Notes: generated by a model from the letters alone, not told the origin. Positions 42,502 to 50,961 are shown, counted from the first letter of the stretch. The stretch is 64,000 bases of DNA from Peptoniphilus_A sp001811425 (GCF_001811425.1 NZ_KV804745.1:104660-168659), one strand, 5' to 3'. Translations and numbers: made by a program.

Positions 42502-43479
42502 TTATCTAAAATTATTAGCCAAGCCGTTTAAATAATAAAGAGCTGCCCAATTTGCAACATGGGCTGCAGTTTGAAGTGAAAGCGTATCAGGATAAATTTC
42601 TACAAAATCAAAGCCTTTTGCTCCAGCTACTCCTGCTGCATGAACCATCATATTAAGTTGGTAGCTTGTCAAACCTCCCATATCTTGAGGACCTTGTGGC
42701 ATAGATGCTGCGTCTAAAGAATCAGAACATATTGTTACATAAACAAATTCAGTGTCTTTGAAAGCAATGTCTATTGCTTTTTCAATTGACTTTTTCCATC
42801 CATTTTCATGAACTTCATTGGCTAAGATAACTGTTGCACCATGAGTTTTTGCATTTTGGAACTCTTCTCTGTGATTTCTAGGTCCTCTAATACCAATATG
42901 AACGATTTTAGTAGGGTCCATGTTTTCATCTTCGTAAAGTCTATAAAATGGTGAACATCTAGAATACAAGTCGTCACCATAAGCTTCATAGTTATCTAAA
43001 TGAGCGTCAAAGTGTAGTACTCCTACTTTTTTCGGATATCTTTTTGCTATTTCGCTAATTATTGGATAAGCTATACCGTGATCTCCACCAAAAGTAATTG
43101 GCATAACCTTTTTATCTAATAACTTAGAAACTTTTTCTCTTATTGCATCAAATGTAAAATCATAATGTCCGTTATGAACTGGAGTATCACCGAAGTCTGC
43201 AACTTTTAAGTAATCGAAACAGTCTTGGTCATAATCAGGAAGATAACCAGTATATCTTATAGATGCACTTCTTATTGCTTTTGGACCTTCTGTAGTAGGG
43301 GAGTAACCGCCTATTGTGCATCCGCCTTCCCAAGGAACACCAATAACTGCTGCATCTAAGCCATCTAAATCTTCGTCATTTTCAATAACTGATAAATTCA
43401 GCCATGAAGGTACTCCACTGTAGATTGTATTAGGTAAAAAACTTGGATCATAGATTGTAGGTTTACTTTCTCTCATCAT
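42502..43479 (-). CDS. Arginase/agmatinase-family ureohydrolase with altered metal site
   Basis: The 325-residue protein has the ureohydrolase motifs GGDHGIAYP (131-139) and HFDAHLDNYE (156-165), which supply metal ligands. In the third motif the family has D-x-D-x-x-D; here VYVTICSDSLDAASMP has Cys251 where the first Asp is expected and keeps Asp253. Relatives hydrolyse arginine, agmatine, guanidinobutyrate or formiminoglutamate; the substrate here is open. ATG 43479 follows AAAGGAG at 6 nt. It is next to an IclR regulator and an unusual Nramp-type transporter, so uptake and hydrolysis of a guanidino compound is a reasonable guess. Confidence 0.85.
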   Translation of the reverse strand: MMRESKPTIYDPSFLPNTIYSGVPSWLNLSVIENDEDLDGLDAAVIGVPWEGGCTIGGYSPTTEGPKAIRSASIRYTGYLPDYDQDCFDYLKVADFGDTPVHNGHYDFTFDAIREKVSKLLDKKVMPITFGGDHGIAYPIISEIAKRYPKKVGVLHFDAHLDNYEAYGDDLYSRCSPFYRLYEDENMDPTKIVHIGIRGPRNHREEFQNAKTHGATVILANEVHENGWKKSIEKAIDIAFKDTEFVYVTICSDSLDAASMPQGPQDMGGLTSYQLNMMVHAAGVAGAKGFDFVEIYPDTLSLQTAAHVANWAALYYLNGLANNFR

Positions 43480-43586
43480 TAACAACTCCTTTAGTAAATT
43501 AAATTATTTTATTTAATCTTATTATAAAATATAAAATCAAGCATGTCAACGATAATATAACTATAAAAACTACAATGTAGTTTTTA

Positions 43587-44330
43587 TTATTGTTGAATGT
43601 TTTTTATAAAATTTATAATTTCTTGTGCGATATCATCTGAATTTTCTTTAATTGTTTTTGTAGGAGCAGTTGCACTTATTGTAGCAACTAATTTTTCAGA
43701 TTTTATTATAGGAACGGCTACAGAGCTTATTCCTATTGCTACTTCATCAATTTCAGTTGAGTAGCCCTTTTTATCTATGTTTTCTAATTCTTCTATCATT
43801 TTAGATTTTGTAGTAATAGTATTCTCGCTTACCTTTTTTTCAGGAATATTGTTTAAATAGTTTTGCAAAAAATCTTCATCTGAATATTTAAGAATTAATT
43901 TACCAGAAGATGTTGCATTTAAAGGCAATTCTTTAGAGTCCTTGATGTACAAAAAATATCTTGATTCATCGGGTTCCTCAGATAATATTTTTACAATATT
44001 ATTTTCTAAAATTTTATGGAATCTTGTATTCACATTATATTTATTAGCTATTTCCTTTAGAAATGTCTCTAAGTTATTAATAAAAATATCATCATTTCTA
44101 TTCTTTAAAAGTTTAGACTTTGGTAAAAATATATAACCAAGTTTATAAACATTTTTTTCTTGATCATGCTCTAAATAGGAAAAATAAACTAATGTATTTA
44201 CTATTCCTCTTGTTGTATTTATATTCAAGTTTAGCATTTTACTTATATCGTTTAATTTTAATTCTTCGTTGTCCTCGTTAAAACAATCAATTATTTCAAA
44301 TGCTCTTTGTATGGATTGTATTAATTTCAT
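43587..44330 (-). CDS. IclR-family transcriptional regulator
   Basis: The 247-residue protein has an N-terminal winged helix (SIQRAFEIIDCFNEDNEELKLNDISKMLNLNINTTRGIVNTLVY) and a GAF-like effector domain with LPLNATSSGKLILKY and the characteristic GYSTEIDEVAIGISSVAVPI. ATG 44330 is preferred because GTG 44339 is only 2 nt from GGGAG. It lies between the ureohydrolase (same strand, 107 nt downstream) and the divergent Nramp-type gene, so it probably regulates both. Confidence 0.92.
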   Translation of the reverse strand: MKLIQSIQRAFEIIDCFNEDNEELKLNDISKMLNLNINTTRGIVNTLVYFSYLEHDQEKNVYKLGYIFLPKSKLLKNRNDDIFINNLETFLKEIANKYNVNTRFHKILENNIVKILSEEPDESRYFLYIKDSKELPLNATSSGKLILKYSDEDFLQNYLNNIPEKKVSENTITTKSKMIEELENIDKKGYSTEIDEVAIGISSVAVPIIKSEKLVATISATAPTKTIKENSDDIAQEIINFIKNIQQ

Positions 44331-44461
44331 GTAATTCACTACTCCCTATAAAAACTATTATAACACAATACTATTAAATGGTATTTATCAATAACAGTCA
44401 TAAAATTTTTAATTATTAATTGTTTTAGTAAAATTTTTAGGAAAGTTTTTATATTAATTTG

Positions 44462-44480
44462 ATAAATTGATAAAATTTAT
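44462..44480. promoter_or_regulatory. Candidate IclR operator
   Basis: ATAAATT-GATAA-AATTTAT is a perfect 7-bp dyad ending one base before the -35 box of the Nramp-type gene and within the divergent region. Confidence 0.4.
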
Positions 44481-44481
44481 G

Positions 44482-44510
44482 TTGACAAGGTTTGCATGAC
44501 TAATTATAAT
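44482..44510 (+). promoter_or_regulatory. Consensus promoter of the Nramp-type gene
   Basis: TTGACA (44482-44487), a 17-bp spacer and TATAAT (44505-44510) are a perfect SigA consensus. A small hairpin ACGGC-ATA-GCCGT (44529-44541) follows in the leader. Confidence 0.92.
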
Positions 44511-44560
44511 TATATTATAGTCTTAACAACGGCATAGCCGTGAAAAGAAAGGAGAATTTT

Positions 44561-45793
44561 ATGGAAACTCAAAAAAGAAAGTACACTTTAGCTGAAAAAT
44601 TAAAAGCTATTGGACCAGGGGCTATGGTTACTGCATCCTTTATTGGACCAGGTACTGTTACAACCGCTACTAGGGCTGGAGCTGAATTTGGATATGCTCT
44701 ATTGTGGACGGTAATATTTTCTATCATAGCGACAATAATCCTACAAGAGATGTCAGCTAGAATTGGTATTATAACTAAGGGTGGCTTAGGTGAAGCAATC
44801 TTAGAAGAATTTAAAGACAGACCTTTTTTACAAAAATTTTCTGCTTACTTTGTTGGAGGATCAATAGCATTTGGATGTGCGGCATACATATCAGGAGATT
44901 TAACAGGTACATCATTAGGTATAGCTACTCTAATAAATGTTCCTATTAGAATTATAGTTCCTGTTATTGGTGTTATAGTTTTAACATTGATTTTAAAGGG
45001 AAATATAAAATTGTTGGAAAAGATTTTAACTGTTTTAGTTGCGATAATGGCGATAGTATTTGTTACAACCATGTTTGTTTCTAAACCAAACTGGGGAGAA
45101 GTTTTCTCAGGTGTCGCACCTACAATACCTGCAAAATCAATAATTTTAATTATATCAATGATTGGTACTACCATAGTTCCTTATAACTTCTTCATTCATA
45201 CAGGAACAGCAGCAGAAAATTGGGATTCACCAGACCAACTAATTTTATCAAAGTGGGATACAATTGTTTCTATAAGTATAGGTGGTTTAATCACAGCTGC
45301 AATAGTTGTCACTTCCGGAACTCTTATGAGAGGTCATGTAATACAAAGTGCTGCAGATTTATCAATACAGCTAGAACCACTATTAGGATCTTGGGCTAAG
45401 ATGTTTATGAGTATAGGCCTATTCTCAGCTGGATTATCTTCAGCTATAGCTTCTCCTCTAGGTGCTTCTTACACATTGGCAGGTCTACTTGGTTGGGAGT
45501 ATGATAATTCAGATAAAAGATTTAAATACGCTAACCTAATAATAGCAATTATTGGTATTGTTGTAGGATCAATAGGATTTAATCCAATGCAAATATTATT
45601 AATTGCACAAGCTCTAAATGGACTTATCTTACCTATAGCAGCAATTTATGTTGTAATTATTGCATCAAGTGTTAAACAATTAAAAGAATACAGAAATGGC
45701 AAAGTTCTTATTTTACTTGGATCTTTAGTTTGTCTAATAACAATATTCTTAGGTGGATATTCTGTAGTCTCAGCATTAAAAGGCTTAATTTAA
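44561..45793 (+). CDS. Nramp (SLC11)-fold transporter lacking metal-binding motifs
   Basis: The 410-residue protein with about eleven helices is recognisably Nramp-like by order and by IGPGTVTTATRAGAEFGYALLW in the first helix. The metal motif DPGN is replaced by GPGT (residues 29-32). In helix 6 the usual M-P-H-N is VPYN (206-209, TTIVPYNFFIHTG). Both residues that coordinate Mn/Fe in known Nramps, Asp and Met, are therefore absent, so a transition-metal substrate is unlikely. The fold belongs to the APC superfamily, which also moves amino acids. ATG 44561 follows AAAGGAG. The neighbours suggest a guanidino or amino compound. Confidence 0.8.
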   Translation: METQKRKYTLAEKLKAIGPGAMVTASFIGPGTVTTATRAGAEFGYALLWTVIFSIIATIILQEMSARIGIITKGGLGEAILEEFKDRPFLQKFSAYFVGGSIAFGCAAYISGDLTGTSLGIATLINVPIRIIVPVIGVIVLTLILKGNIKLLEKILTVLVAIMAIVFVTTMFVSKPNWGEVFSGVAPTIPAKSIILIISMIGTTIVPYNFFIHTGTAAENWDSPDQLILSKWDTIVSISIGGLITAAIVVTSGTLMRGHVIQSAADLSIQLEPLLGSWAKMFMSIGLFSAGLSSAIASPLGASYTLAGLLGWEYDNSDKRFKYANLIIAIIGIVVGSIGFNPMQILLIAQALNGLILPIAAIYVVIIASSVKQLKEYRNGKVLILLGSLVCLITIFLGGYSVVSALKGLI

Positions 45794-45800
45794 AAAAAAT

Positions 45801-45839
45801 AAAGATCTTGTTGAAAATTTTTCAGCAAGATCTTTTTTA
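45801..45839 (+). terminator. Intrinsic terminator after Nramp-type gene
   Basis: AAAGATCTTG pairs perfectly with CAAGATCTTT, with an inner TGAAAA/TTTTCA extension and T6. Confidence 0.9.
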
Positions 45840-45870
45840 TTGCAAGGAATTAAATATTTGGGAAATAAAA

Positions 45871-45890
45871 AAATCCGGCGAACCGGATTT
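45871..45890. terminator. Second bidirectional terminator
   Basis: AAATCCGG-CGAA-CCGGATTT is a perfect 8-bp stem with T- and A-rich flanks. It could end the converging nitroreductase transcript as well. Confidence 0.75.
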
Positions 45891-45924
45891 AGTTATTTTT
45901 TCGTGCTAACAATATTTTTATTGG

Positions 45925-45971
45925 CTAATAAAATTTTTGCCTAATAAAATTTTTATCTGCTAATAAAATTT
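45925..45971. repeat. Three short direct repeats
   Basis: CTAATAAAATTTT occurs at 45925 and 45941 and, one T shorter, at 45960, spaced 16-19 bp, downstream of the nitroreductase stop. No function is visible. Confidence 0.6.
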
Positions 45972-45990
45972 CACCCTTCAAATAAAAATT

Positions 45991-46509
45991 TTAGAACTTA
46001 TTGTAGTGGACTTTTGATGAGATATCAAATTCTTCGTGGTCCTTTGTGCCTGATTTTTTGTAGCCAATTGGGATCAAACATTGTGCTCTATATGGTTTTT
46101 TTACGCCAAAGTTTTCTTGGAAGTATTCTTCATAAGAAATCTTTCCTGCAGTCTTTCCTTCTTTTACATTGATCCATGAAGATGAAAGTCCTTCTTCTTC
46201 AAGGAGAAGTTGTAGGTAGGCTGCTGTAAGTGATGCTTCTTCCACCCAAGTCTTGCAGATGTCTGTGTTTGCAATTACTATTACAATCACTGGTGCGTCC
46301 TTTAGGTAGAGGGTTGCAAAGGAGTCCATATTGGATAGTTCTTCGATTTTTTCTTTGTCGTCTACAATTATAAATTCAACGGGGTGAGAGTTGCCATTTG
46401 ATGGTCCCATTGATGCGTACATCAAAAGTTCTTCCAATTTTTCTCTGTCAACTTCTTTATCTTTATATTTTCTAACTGTTCTTCTTTTTAAAATTATTTC
46501 TTTTAACAA
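45991..46509 (-). CDS. Nitroreductase family protein
   Basis: The 172-residue protein has the FMN-binding N-terminus (ILKRRTVRKYKDKEVDREKLEELLMYASMGPSNGNSHPVEFIIV), a Glu-rich middle segment with SLTAAYLQLLLEEEGLSSSW and a C-terminal CLIPIGYKK. These match small homodimeric nitroreductases, which reduce nitro groups, quinones or flavin. The start is TTG 46509 after GAGGTGAT. It is a single gene. Confidence 0.9.
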   Translation of the reverse strand: MLKEIILKRRTVRKYKDKEVDREKLEELLMYASMGPSNGNSHPVEFIIVDDKEKIEELSNMDSFATLYLKDAPVIVIVIANTDICKTWVEEASLTAAYLQLLLEEEGLSSSWINVKEGKTAGKISYEEYFQENFGVKKPYRAQCLIPIGYKKSGTKDHEEFDISSKVHYNKF

Positions 46510-46667
46510 AATATCACCTCACCTACATTCTACCACATATTCTAATTAAAGTAAGCTGTGCAAATATATTCATAATATTTTTAAATTTTATAGGAATCCT
46601 TGTAATTTAAAGGGATAAGACCGATTTTTGGGGGACAAAATTTCTTTGAAAATATTTTCATAAAGGC

Positions 46668-46696
46668 TTGACAAAAATATTTTACTACAGTACAAT
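46668..46696 (+). promoter_or_regulatory. Promoter with no gene behind it
   Basis: TTGACA (46668-46673), a 17-bp spacer and TACAAT (46691-46696) give a strong SigA promoter, yet no open frame with a ribosome site follows before a terminator. Confidence 0.75.
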
Positions 46697-46702
46697 ATAG
46701 GA

Positions 46703-46775
46703 GAAGTGAAAACTTCATCATCTTTTTTCTTCCCTTAGAGAACAGTTATCTTTTTACATAATCTGTTCTCTTTTA
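46703..46775 (+). ncRNA. Candidate small RNA of about 70 nt
   Basis: A transcript from the promoter at 46668 would start near 46703. It begins with a hairpin GAAGT-GAAA-ACTTC (46703-46716) capped by a GNRA tetraloop and continues through a pyrimidine-rich single strand (about 46721-46736). It ends in a terminator hairpin AGAGAACAG (46737-46745) against CTGTTCTCT (46763-46771) with T-rich tail. No ATG/GTG frame is present. The CU-rich stretch could pair with G-rich ribosome sites. It is a prediction from sequence only. Confidence 0.5.
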
Positions 46776-47087
46776 TTTTGCCTAATTTTTTGTACATAAT
46801 TTTTTTGTAATTTCCAGGAATTTTTACATAGAAATTTTTTGCAATCCTCAAATATTTTTGCAATAAATATTTTTGCAATTCCCACAAATTTTTTAAAATT
46901 ATTTCAAAAGATGTCACTTTTATTACAGGGACAAAATTTTTAAATCTTTATAAAGACACTAGATAAAGTATAAAAACCGTATATGTTTCATTAATGTTAC
47001 AAGATAGGCTCTTTGTAACAAAAACTTAAAATAGAAATTGTTTCAAAAGATAATTATTAAGTTATAATAATAATGAAGGTGATAAAA
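46776..47087. other. AT-rich intergenic region with short repeats and a dyad
   Basis: The stretch holds T-rich sequence, a 14-bp direct repeat AATATTTTTGCAAT (46851-46864 and 46866-46879), and a perfect dyad TGTTACAA-10 nt-TTGTAACA (46995-47020) upstream of the SLH gene. No convincing gene is seen on either strand. Confidence 0.5.
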
Positions 47088-47750
47088 ATGAAGATTTTGA
47101 AAAAGACTTCATTGATCATTATCTCCACGGCATTGATTTTAACAAGCACTGTATTTGCAAAATCCTTTAGAGACACAAGAGGGCACTGGGCAGAATCATC
47201 TATTGACTTTATTACAGACAAGGGAATAATGTCTGGCTATGATGACAACACATTTAAACCCAACGAAAACATGACGAGAGTTGAGTTTTATGCCACAGTA
47301 AATAGTTTAATTGGCTTCGACAAAACTTACACTGTCACTTTTTCTGATGTAAACACTTCTGACTGGTATTATAGCGATGTAGCTAAGGGCATAAAGGCAG
47401 GATACATCACACCAACTACGGGAAAGTTAAATCCAGAGAGAGATATTACAAGGGAAGAGGTTGCAGAAATCCTTGGTTATGTTTATTCATTACCTACTAA
47501 GGCAAGTGCAACTAATGAATTTGGCGACAAGAATAAGATTAGTGAATCGGCAAGGGGTTATGTAGGCGCCCTAGTCGATGCAGGAATACTACGAGGATAC
47601 TCTGATGGAAACTTCTATCCAACAAGATCAATTAGGAGATCAGAAGCTGCTACGCTTTTCAGGTCGATGATTTCTAATTACAACTATCCACAAAAAAAGG
47701 CTCTAAATAATAGTAAAATTAAATTTGGAAGCAGAAATCTCTACGAATAA
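47088..47750 (+). CDS. S-layer homology (SLH) domain protein
   Basis: The 220-residue protein has a signal peptide (KTSLIIISTALILTSTVFA) and three SLH repeats and little else: FRDTRGHWAESSIDFITDKGIMSGYDDNTFKPNENMTRVEF, then a second starting VTFSDVNTSDWYYSDVAKGI, then NEFGDKNKISESARGYVGAL with GILRGYSDGNFYPTRSIRRSEAA. Such modules bind cell-wall polymers, so the protein should sit on the cell wall. ATG 47088 is preferred over ATG 47073 because GAAGGTGAT lies between them. A terminator follows. Confidence 0.9.
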   Translation: MKILKKTSLIIISTALILTSTVFAKSFRDTRGHWAESSIDFITDKGIMSGYDDNTFKPNENMTRVEFYATVNSLIGFDKTYTVTFSDVNTSDWYYSDVAKGIKAGYITPTTGKLNPERDITREEVAEILGYVYSLPTKASATNEFGDKNKISESARGYVGALVDAGILRGYSDGNFYPTRSIRRSEAATLFRSMISNYNYPQKKALNNSKIKFGSRNLYE

Positions 47751-47774
47751 GACAGGTGACTGTCTTATTTTTTT
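47747..47774 (+). terminator. Intrinsic terminator after SLH gene
   Basis: ATAAGACAG/CTGTCTTAT perfect 9-bp stem with a GTGA loop and T7. Confidence 0.92.
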
Positions 47775-47846
47775 GCTCAAATTTACTTTTTGATTTATCC
47801 AGAAATTTTTGCAATGTTTATTATTTCCACAAGCTTATAAAATTTT

Positions 47847-47877
47847 CAAAAAAAGAGACCTGGTCATGCCAAGTCTC
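47847..47877 (-). terminator. Terminator of the phn-nucleotidase operon
   Basis: GAGACCTGG/CCAAGTCTC stem read on the minus strand into T7. Confidence 0.85.
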
Positions 47878-47889
47878 AAAATTTTAAAT

Positions 47890-49329
47890 TTATAAATTTC
47901 TAAAATAGTCTAGTAATATTTCTGATATTTCCTTGTCGTAATTTTTTATTACTCTAAGATTTTTATACATATCAAAGCCGCCCGCTCCCGTTGCCCTGTA
48001 ATTATTCATGACTATGGAAAACTTGTCGCTGTCTTTTACTTCTTTTCCCTTAAAGTAAATCCTGCCAATTCTTTTGCCAATTTCTTTTTTTAAATCCAAA
48101 TCAAAGTCTATGCCATAAAAGAAATCGAAGTTGTAGTGTTCTTCCTTGGGCTCAAGGAATTTTTTTGCGATTTTATAATCTCCATCATAGACTATATAGG
48201 TGTAGTCCTCTTCAAGGGCATCTCTTAGGGTCTTGCCATCAATTTCAAGTACAAGAGCTGTGTTTGGGAACCTGTAAGTGTTTAAGACATCTCTTGTTGT
48301 TAGATCTTTTTTGAGGCCAGTTATGACATTGGCAAAGGATGTAATTGAGATGTCGGCACCAGTGTAGTCAAGCTGAATTTTATTTATTAGGTCTGCAAGG
48401 TCTGACCCTTTTACTGCCATTTTTATTTTGTCATCAGGGAGGTAGTCGCGAGAAAGCCTTGCTATAGGTTCATCTAAGTAGTCTTGCACCTTTTCTTCTA
48501 CATACTTATATTTTTCTTCCAAGTAATTTTCTTGAAGGCTTGGTTCTATAAAGGATGCAGAAACTTTTCCCTCGCCAGTTTCTATTTCTATCATGGCAGC
48601 CTTCATCCCATTGGCGGGACTTTCCACAGCAAAGGTCTTATTGATCTCGCCAGACAATTCCATGTGTTGGTGACCTGCAAGGATCAAGTCGTAGTCAAGT
48701 TCACTTGCAATTTTTCCGCCCACATTTTCACTGGTGTCTGATAATTTTTCGCCAGTTTTTAAATCTATTTCGTAGCCGCCGTGATAAATCAAAATATTAA
48801 AATCGGTTTTTTCTTTTTTTAATTTTTCTAAAACTTCCTTGGCAGAAGTAAAGGCATCTCTTATTTCAAAGTTTTCTAAATTTTCTTTTCTCTCCCAAAG
48901 ATTTACCCAGTCTGTGACAATGCCAGCTATGCCAATTTTATAGCCACCCATTTCTTTTACGGCATAGGGAGAAATTTCTATGCCAGAAGTCTTGTCAGTG
49001 ACATTAGCACAAAGTAGTTTCCCCTTCATATTTTCCACATAGGATTTTAAATAATTGTAGCCGTAATTGAAGTCGTGATTGCCAAGGGTGTAGTAGTCAA
49101 CATTTTGCATGAGGTCTGCAATAATATCTGAGCCTAAAAACTCCTTTACATAGTAGGCAAAGGATGAGCCTTGGAGGGTGTCGCCACCGTCAGTTAAGAT
49201 AGTGAAATGGTCTTTTTTTATATTGTTTAAAAGAGAGAGATAGCCAGTGGCTTTTCTCTCTCTATCTAAATAGTCTGTGGGGAAAAAATACCCGTGTAAA
49301 TCTGATGTGTGAATTACTTTTATTTTCAT
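47890..49329 (-). CDS. 5'-nucleotidase/UshA-family metallophosphatase
   Basis: The 479-residue protein has the metallophosphoesterase motifs VIHTSDLHGYFFP, LTDGGDTLQGSSFAY, TLGNHDFNYG and LAGHQHMEL, then the 5'-nucleotidase C-terminal domain (MNNYRATGAGGFDMYKNL). It has no signal peptide, so it should be cytoplasmic, unlike typical UshA. It overlaps the last permease gene by 4 bases (ATGA), so it belongs to the phn operon and probably dephosphorylates what the transporter brings in. Confidence 0.88.
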   Translation of the reverse strand: MKIKVIHTSDLHGYFFPTDYLDRERKATGYLSLLNNIKKDHFTILTDGGDTLQGSSFAYYVKEFLGSDIIADLMQNVDYYTLGNHDFNYGYNYLKSYVENMKGKLLCANVTDKTSGIEISPYAVKEMGGYKIGIAGIVTDWVNLWERKENLENFEIRDAFTSAKEVLEKLKKEKTDFNILIYHGGYEIDLKTGEKLSDTSENVGGKIASELDYDLILAGHQHMELSGEINKTFAVESPANGMKAAMIEIETGEGKVSASFIEPSLQENYLEEKYKYVEEKVQDYLDEPIARLSRDYLPDDKIKMAVKGSDLADLINKIQLDYTGADISITSFANVITGLKKDLTTRDVLNTYRFPNTALVLEIDGKTLRDALEEDYTYIVYDGDYKIAKKFLEPKEEHYNFDFFYGIDFDLDLKKEIGKRIGRIYFKGKEVKDSDKFSIVMNNYRATGAGGFDMYKNLRVIKNYDKEISEILLDYFRNL

Positions 49330-50138
49330 TTTTCACCTACTAGCCTTGCTCTAATTTTTGTTGAGAAAAATTCTATAAATAATACTAGAATTATAAGTCC
49401 CAAAAGGATTGCGCCAACTTCTTGCCACTTGTAGGAATTTATGGCAAACATAAGTGGAGAGCCAATGCCGCCTGCACCAACTAGTCCAAGGACTGCTGCG
49501 TCTCTAAGGTTTATGTCAAAGCGATAAATTGTTGTAGAGGCAAAGTTCGCCCAAAGCTGTGGAATTATTCCAAAGCGAATTTTTTGAAAAGTTGTGGCGC
49601 CTATTGAGGAGAAGGACTCCAAAATTGACTTATTTAAATTCATTATGTTGTCGGAAAATAATTTTGTCAGCATGCCTATTGATGTAAAGCTCATAGTCAT
49701 AAGGCCCGCAAAGGGTCCAGGGCCTGTAACTCTTATAAACATAAGCCCATAGACTATGGAAGGTATTGTCCTTATTAGGATTATGAGAAGTCTCACCATA
49801 TAAGCTATGGGAGCTGCCACAATATTTGATGAAGCCAAAAAGCTAAGAGGTATTGCAATTATTGAGCCTACCAGTGTACCCAGGAAGGCTATACACATTG
49901 TCTCAAGGAGAAGATAGGGCACGCCCTTTTTTGTCAAGTTAAAGAGCATATCTTTCTTGGGATTTAAAATTCCTTTTATTATATTTTTTGCAACAGTCAT
50001 TCCCTCTTCAGTTGCCGATTCAAAATTTATTACTGTCGAAGACCAAATTATCATGAATAAAACTATGGCAACTATCATGAGGATGTAGCCGTGATTTTTT
50101 GGTTCTGATTTTAGTTTTTCTAATACTTTTTCTGACAT
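49326..50138 (-). CDS. phnE: Phosphonate-type ABC transporter permease (second)
   Basis: The 270-residue permease has about six helices and the EAA-type motif region AAVLGLVGAGGIGSPLMFAI, the PhnE hallmark. RTIPSIVYGLMFI is also conserved. It pairs with the other PhnE to form the membrane channel. Start ATG 50138 is coupled to the stop of the preceding permease gene; its own ribosome site is weak. Confidence 0.92.
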   Translation of the reverse strand: MSEKVLEKLKSEPKNHGYILMIVAIVLFMIIWSSTVINFESATEEGMTVAKNIIKGILNPKKDMLFNLTKKGVPYLLLETMCIAFLGTLVGSIIAIPLSFLASSNIVAAPIAYMVRLLIILIRTIPSIVYGLMFIRVTGPGPFAGLMTMSFTSIGMLTKLFSDNIMNLNKSILESFSSIGATTFQKIRFGIIPQLWANFASTTIYRFDINLRDAAVLGLVGAGGIGSPLMFAINSYKWQEVGAILLGLIILVLFIEFFSTKIRARLVGEK

Positions 50139-50139
50139 A

Positions 50140-50961
50140 TCAATTCAACTTTCTTCTAAAGTGCGCAGAGATATTTTCTATGACAAAGACTGTCACAAGT
50201 AGTGTCAATAATATCATGCCCACACGGTTGTAATCTCTCCAGTTAATGTTTTCGTTAATGAGTAGACCAAGTCCTCCTGCTCCTACATAACCAAGGATGG
50301 CAGCGTATCTGACGTTGCCTTCAAAGTTGTAAAGGGCTGTTGAAAGGTAGAAGGGCAAAATTTCTGGCACAATGGATTTGAAAAATGCCATTGTCCTTGT
50401 AAAGCCCATGGAGATCATGGCCTCAAAGGCTCCCATATTAACTGTTTCGATTTGCTCGTAAGTTAGCTTTCCTACATAGGAGAAGGAAAAAATAAAAATT
50501 GCAACAGTACCTGCAAAGGCACCAAGTCCAAAGACATAAGTGGCTATAAGTGCAGACACGAGAGTTGGAATTGTACGAAGAACTGAAAAAATTAATTTTA
50601 CAATCCAATTGATTATTTTGCTCTTCACCATATTGTGGGATGCCAAAAAGGCAAAGGGAACAGATACGACTGCACCCAAGAAAGACCCCAAGAAAGACAT
50701 CTTTATTGTGTCTAAAAGTGGTCCTACAACTGATGAGAAGTAGGAAAAGTTTGGCTTAAACATTGGCACAAGTATTGCTGAAAGTTTGTGAGAATTTTTT
50801 ACCAAGGTGTTTAAAGAAAAGCCAGTGACTCTAACAGAAATTACTGTAAATAAAAGGAGGAGAATAATTACTGGTATAGTAAAGCCAGGGTATTCCACTA
50901 CTTCCTTTCCAGATTCTGTTATATATTTTTTTGGTTTAAAAATTTTGTAGTAGAGGTTCAT
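50140..50961 (-). CDS. phnE: Phosphonate-type ABC transporter permease (first)
   Basis: The 273-residue permease with about six helices carries RTIPTLVSALIATYVFGLGAFAG and the EAA-loop sequence YAAILGYVGAGGLGLLINENI. It overlaps the ATPase gene by 4 bases and is followed within 1 nt by the second permease. The two are about equal in length and homologous, so the channel is probably a heterodimer. Confidence 0.92.
   Translation of the reverse strand: MNLYYKIFKPKKYITESGKEVVEYPGFTIPVIILLLLFTVISVRVTGFSLNTLVKNSHKLSAILVPMFKPNFSYFSSVVGPLLDTIKMSFLGSFLGAVVSVPFAFLASHNMVKSKIINWIVKLIFSVLRTIPTLVSALIATYVFGLGAFAGTVAIFIFSFSYVGKLTYEQIETVNMGAFEAMISMGFTRTMAFFKSIVPEILPFYLSTALYNFEGNVRYAAILGYVGAGGLGLLINENINWRDYNRVGMILLTLLVTVFVIENISAHFRRKLN

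Noticed and set aside
44341..44560. Guanidine riboswitch (ykkC-type) before the Nramp-type transporter
   Set aside because: The leader from the consensus promoter is only about 45 nt and contains just a small ACGGC/GCCGT hairpin, too short for any guanidine riboswitch class.
45871..45971. CRISPR-like repeats after the Nramp-type gene
   Set aside because: The repeats are only 13 bp, AT-rich, spaced 2-6 nt apart and without unique spacers; no cas genes are present.
46735..46917. 60-codon minus-strand frame in the intergenic region before the SLH gene
   Set aside because: It is translated repeat-like AT-rich sequence (recurring ATTGCAAAAATATTT), has no ribosome site, and overlaps the candidate terminator hairpin.
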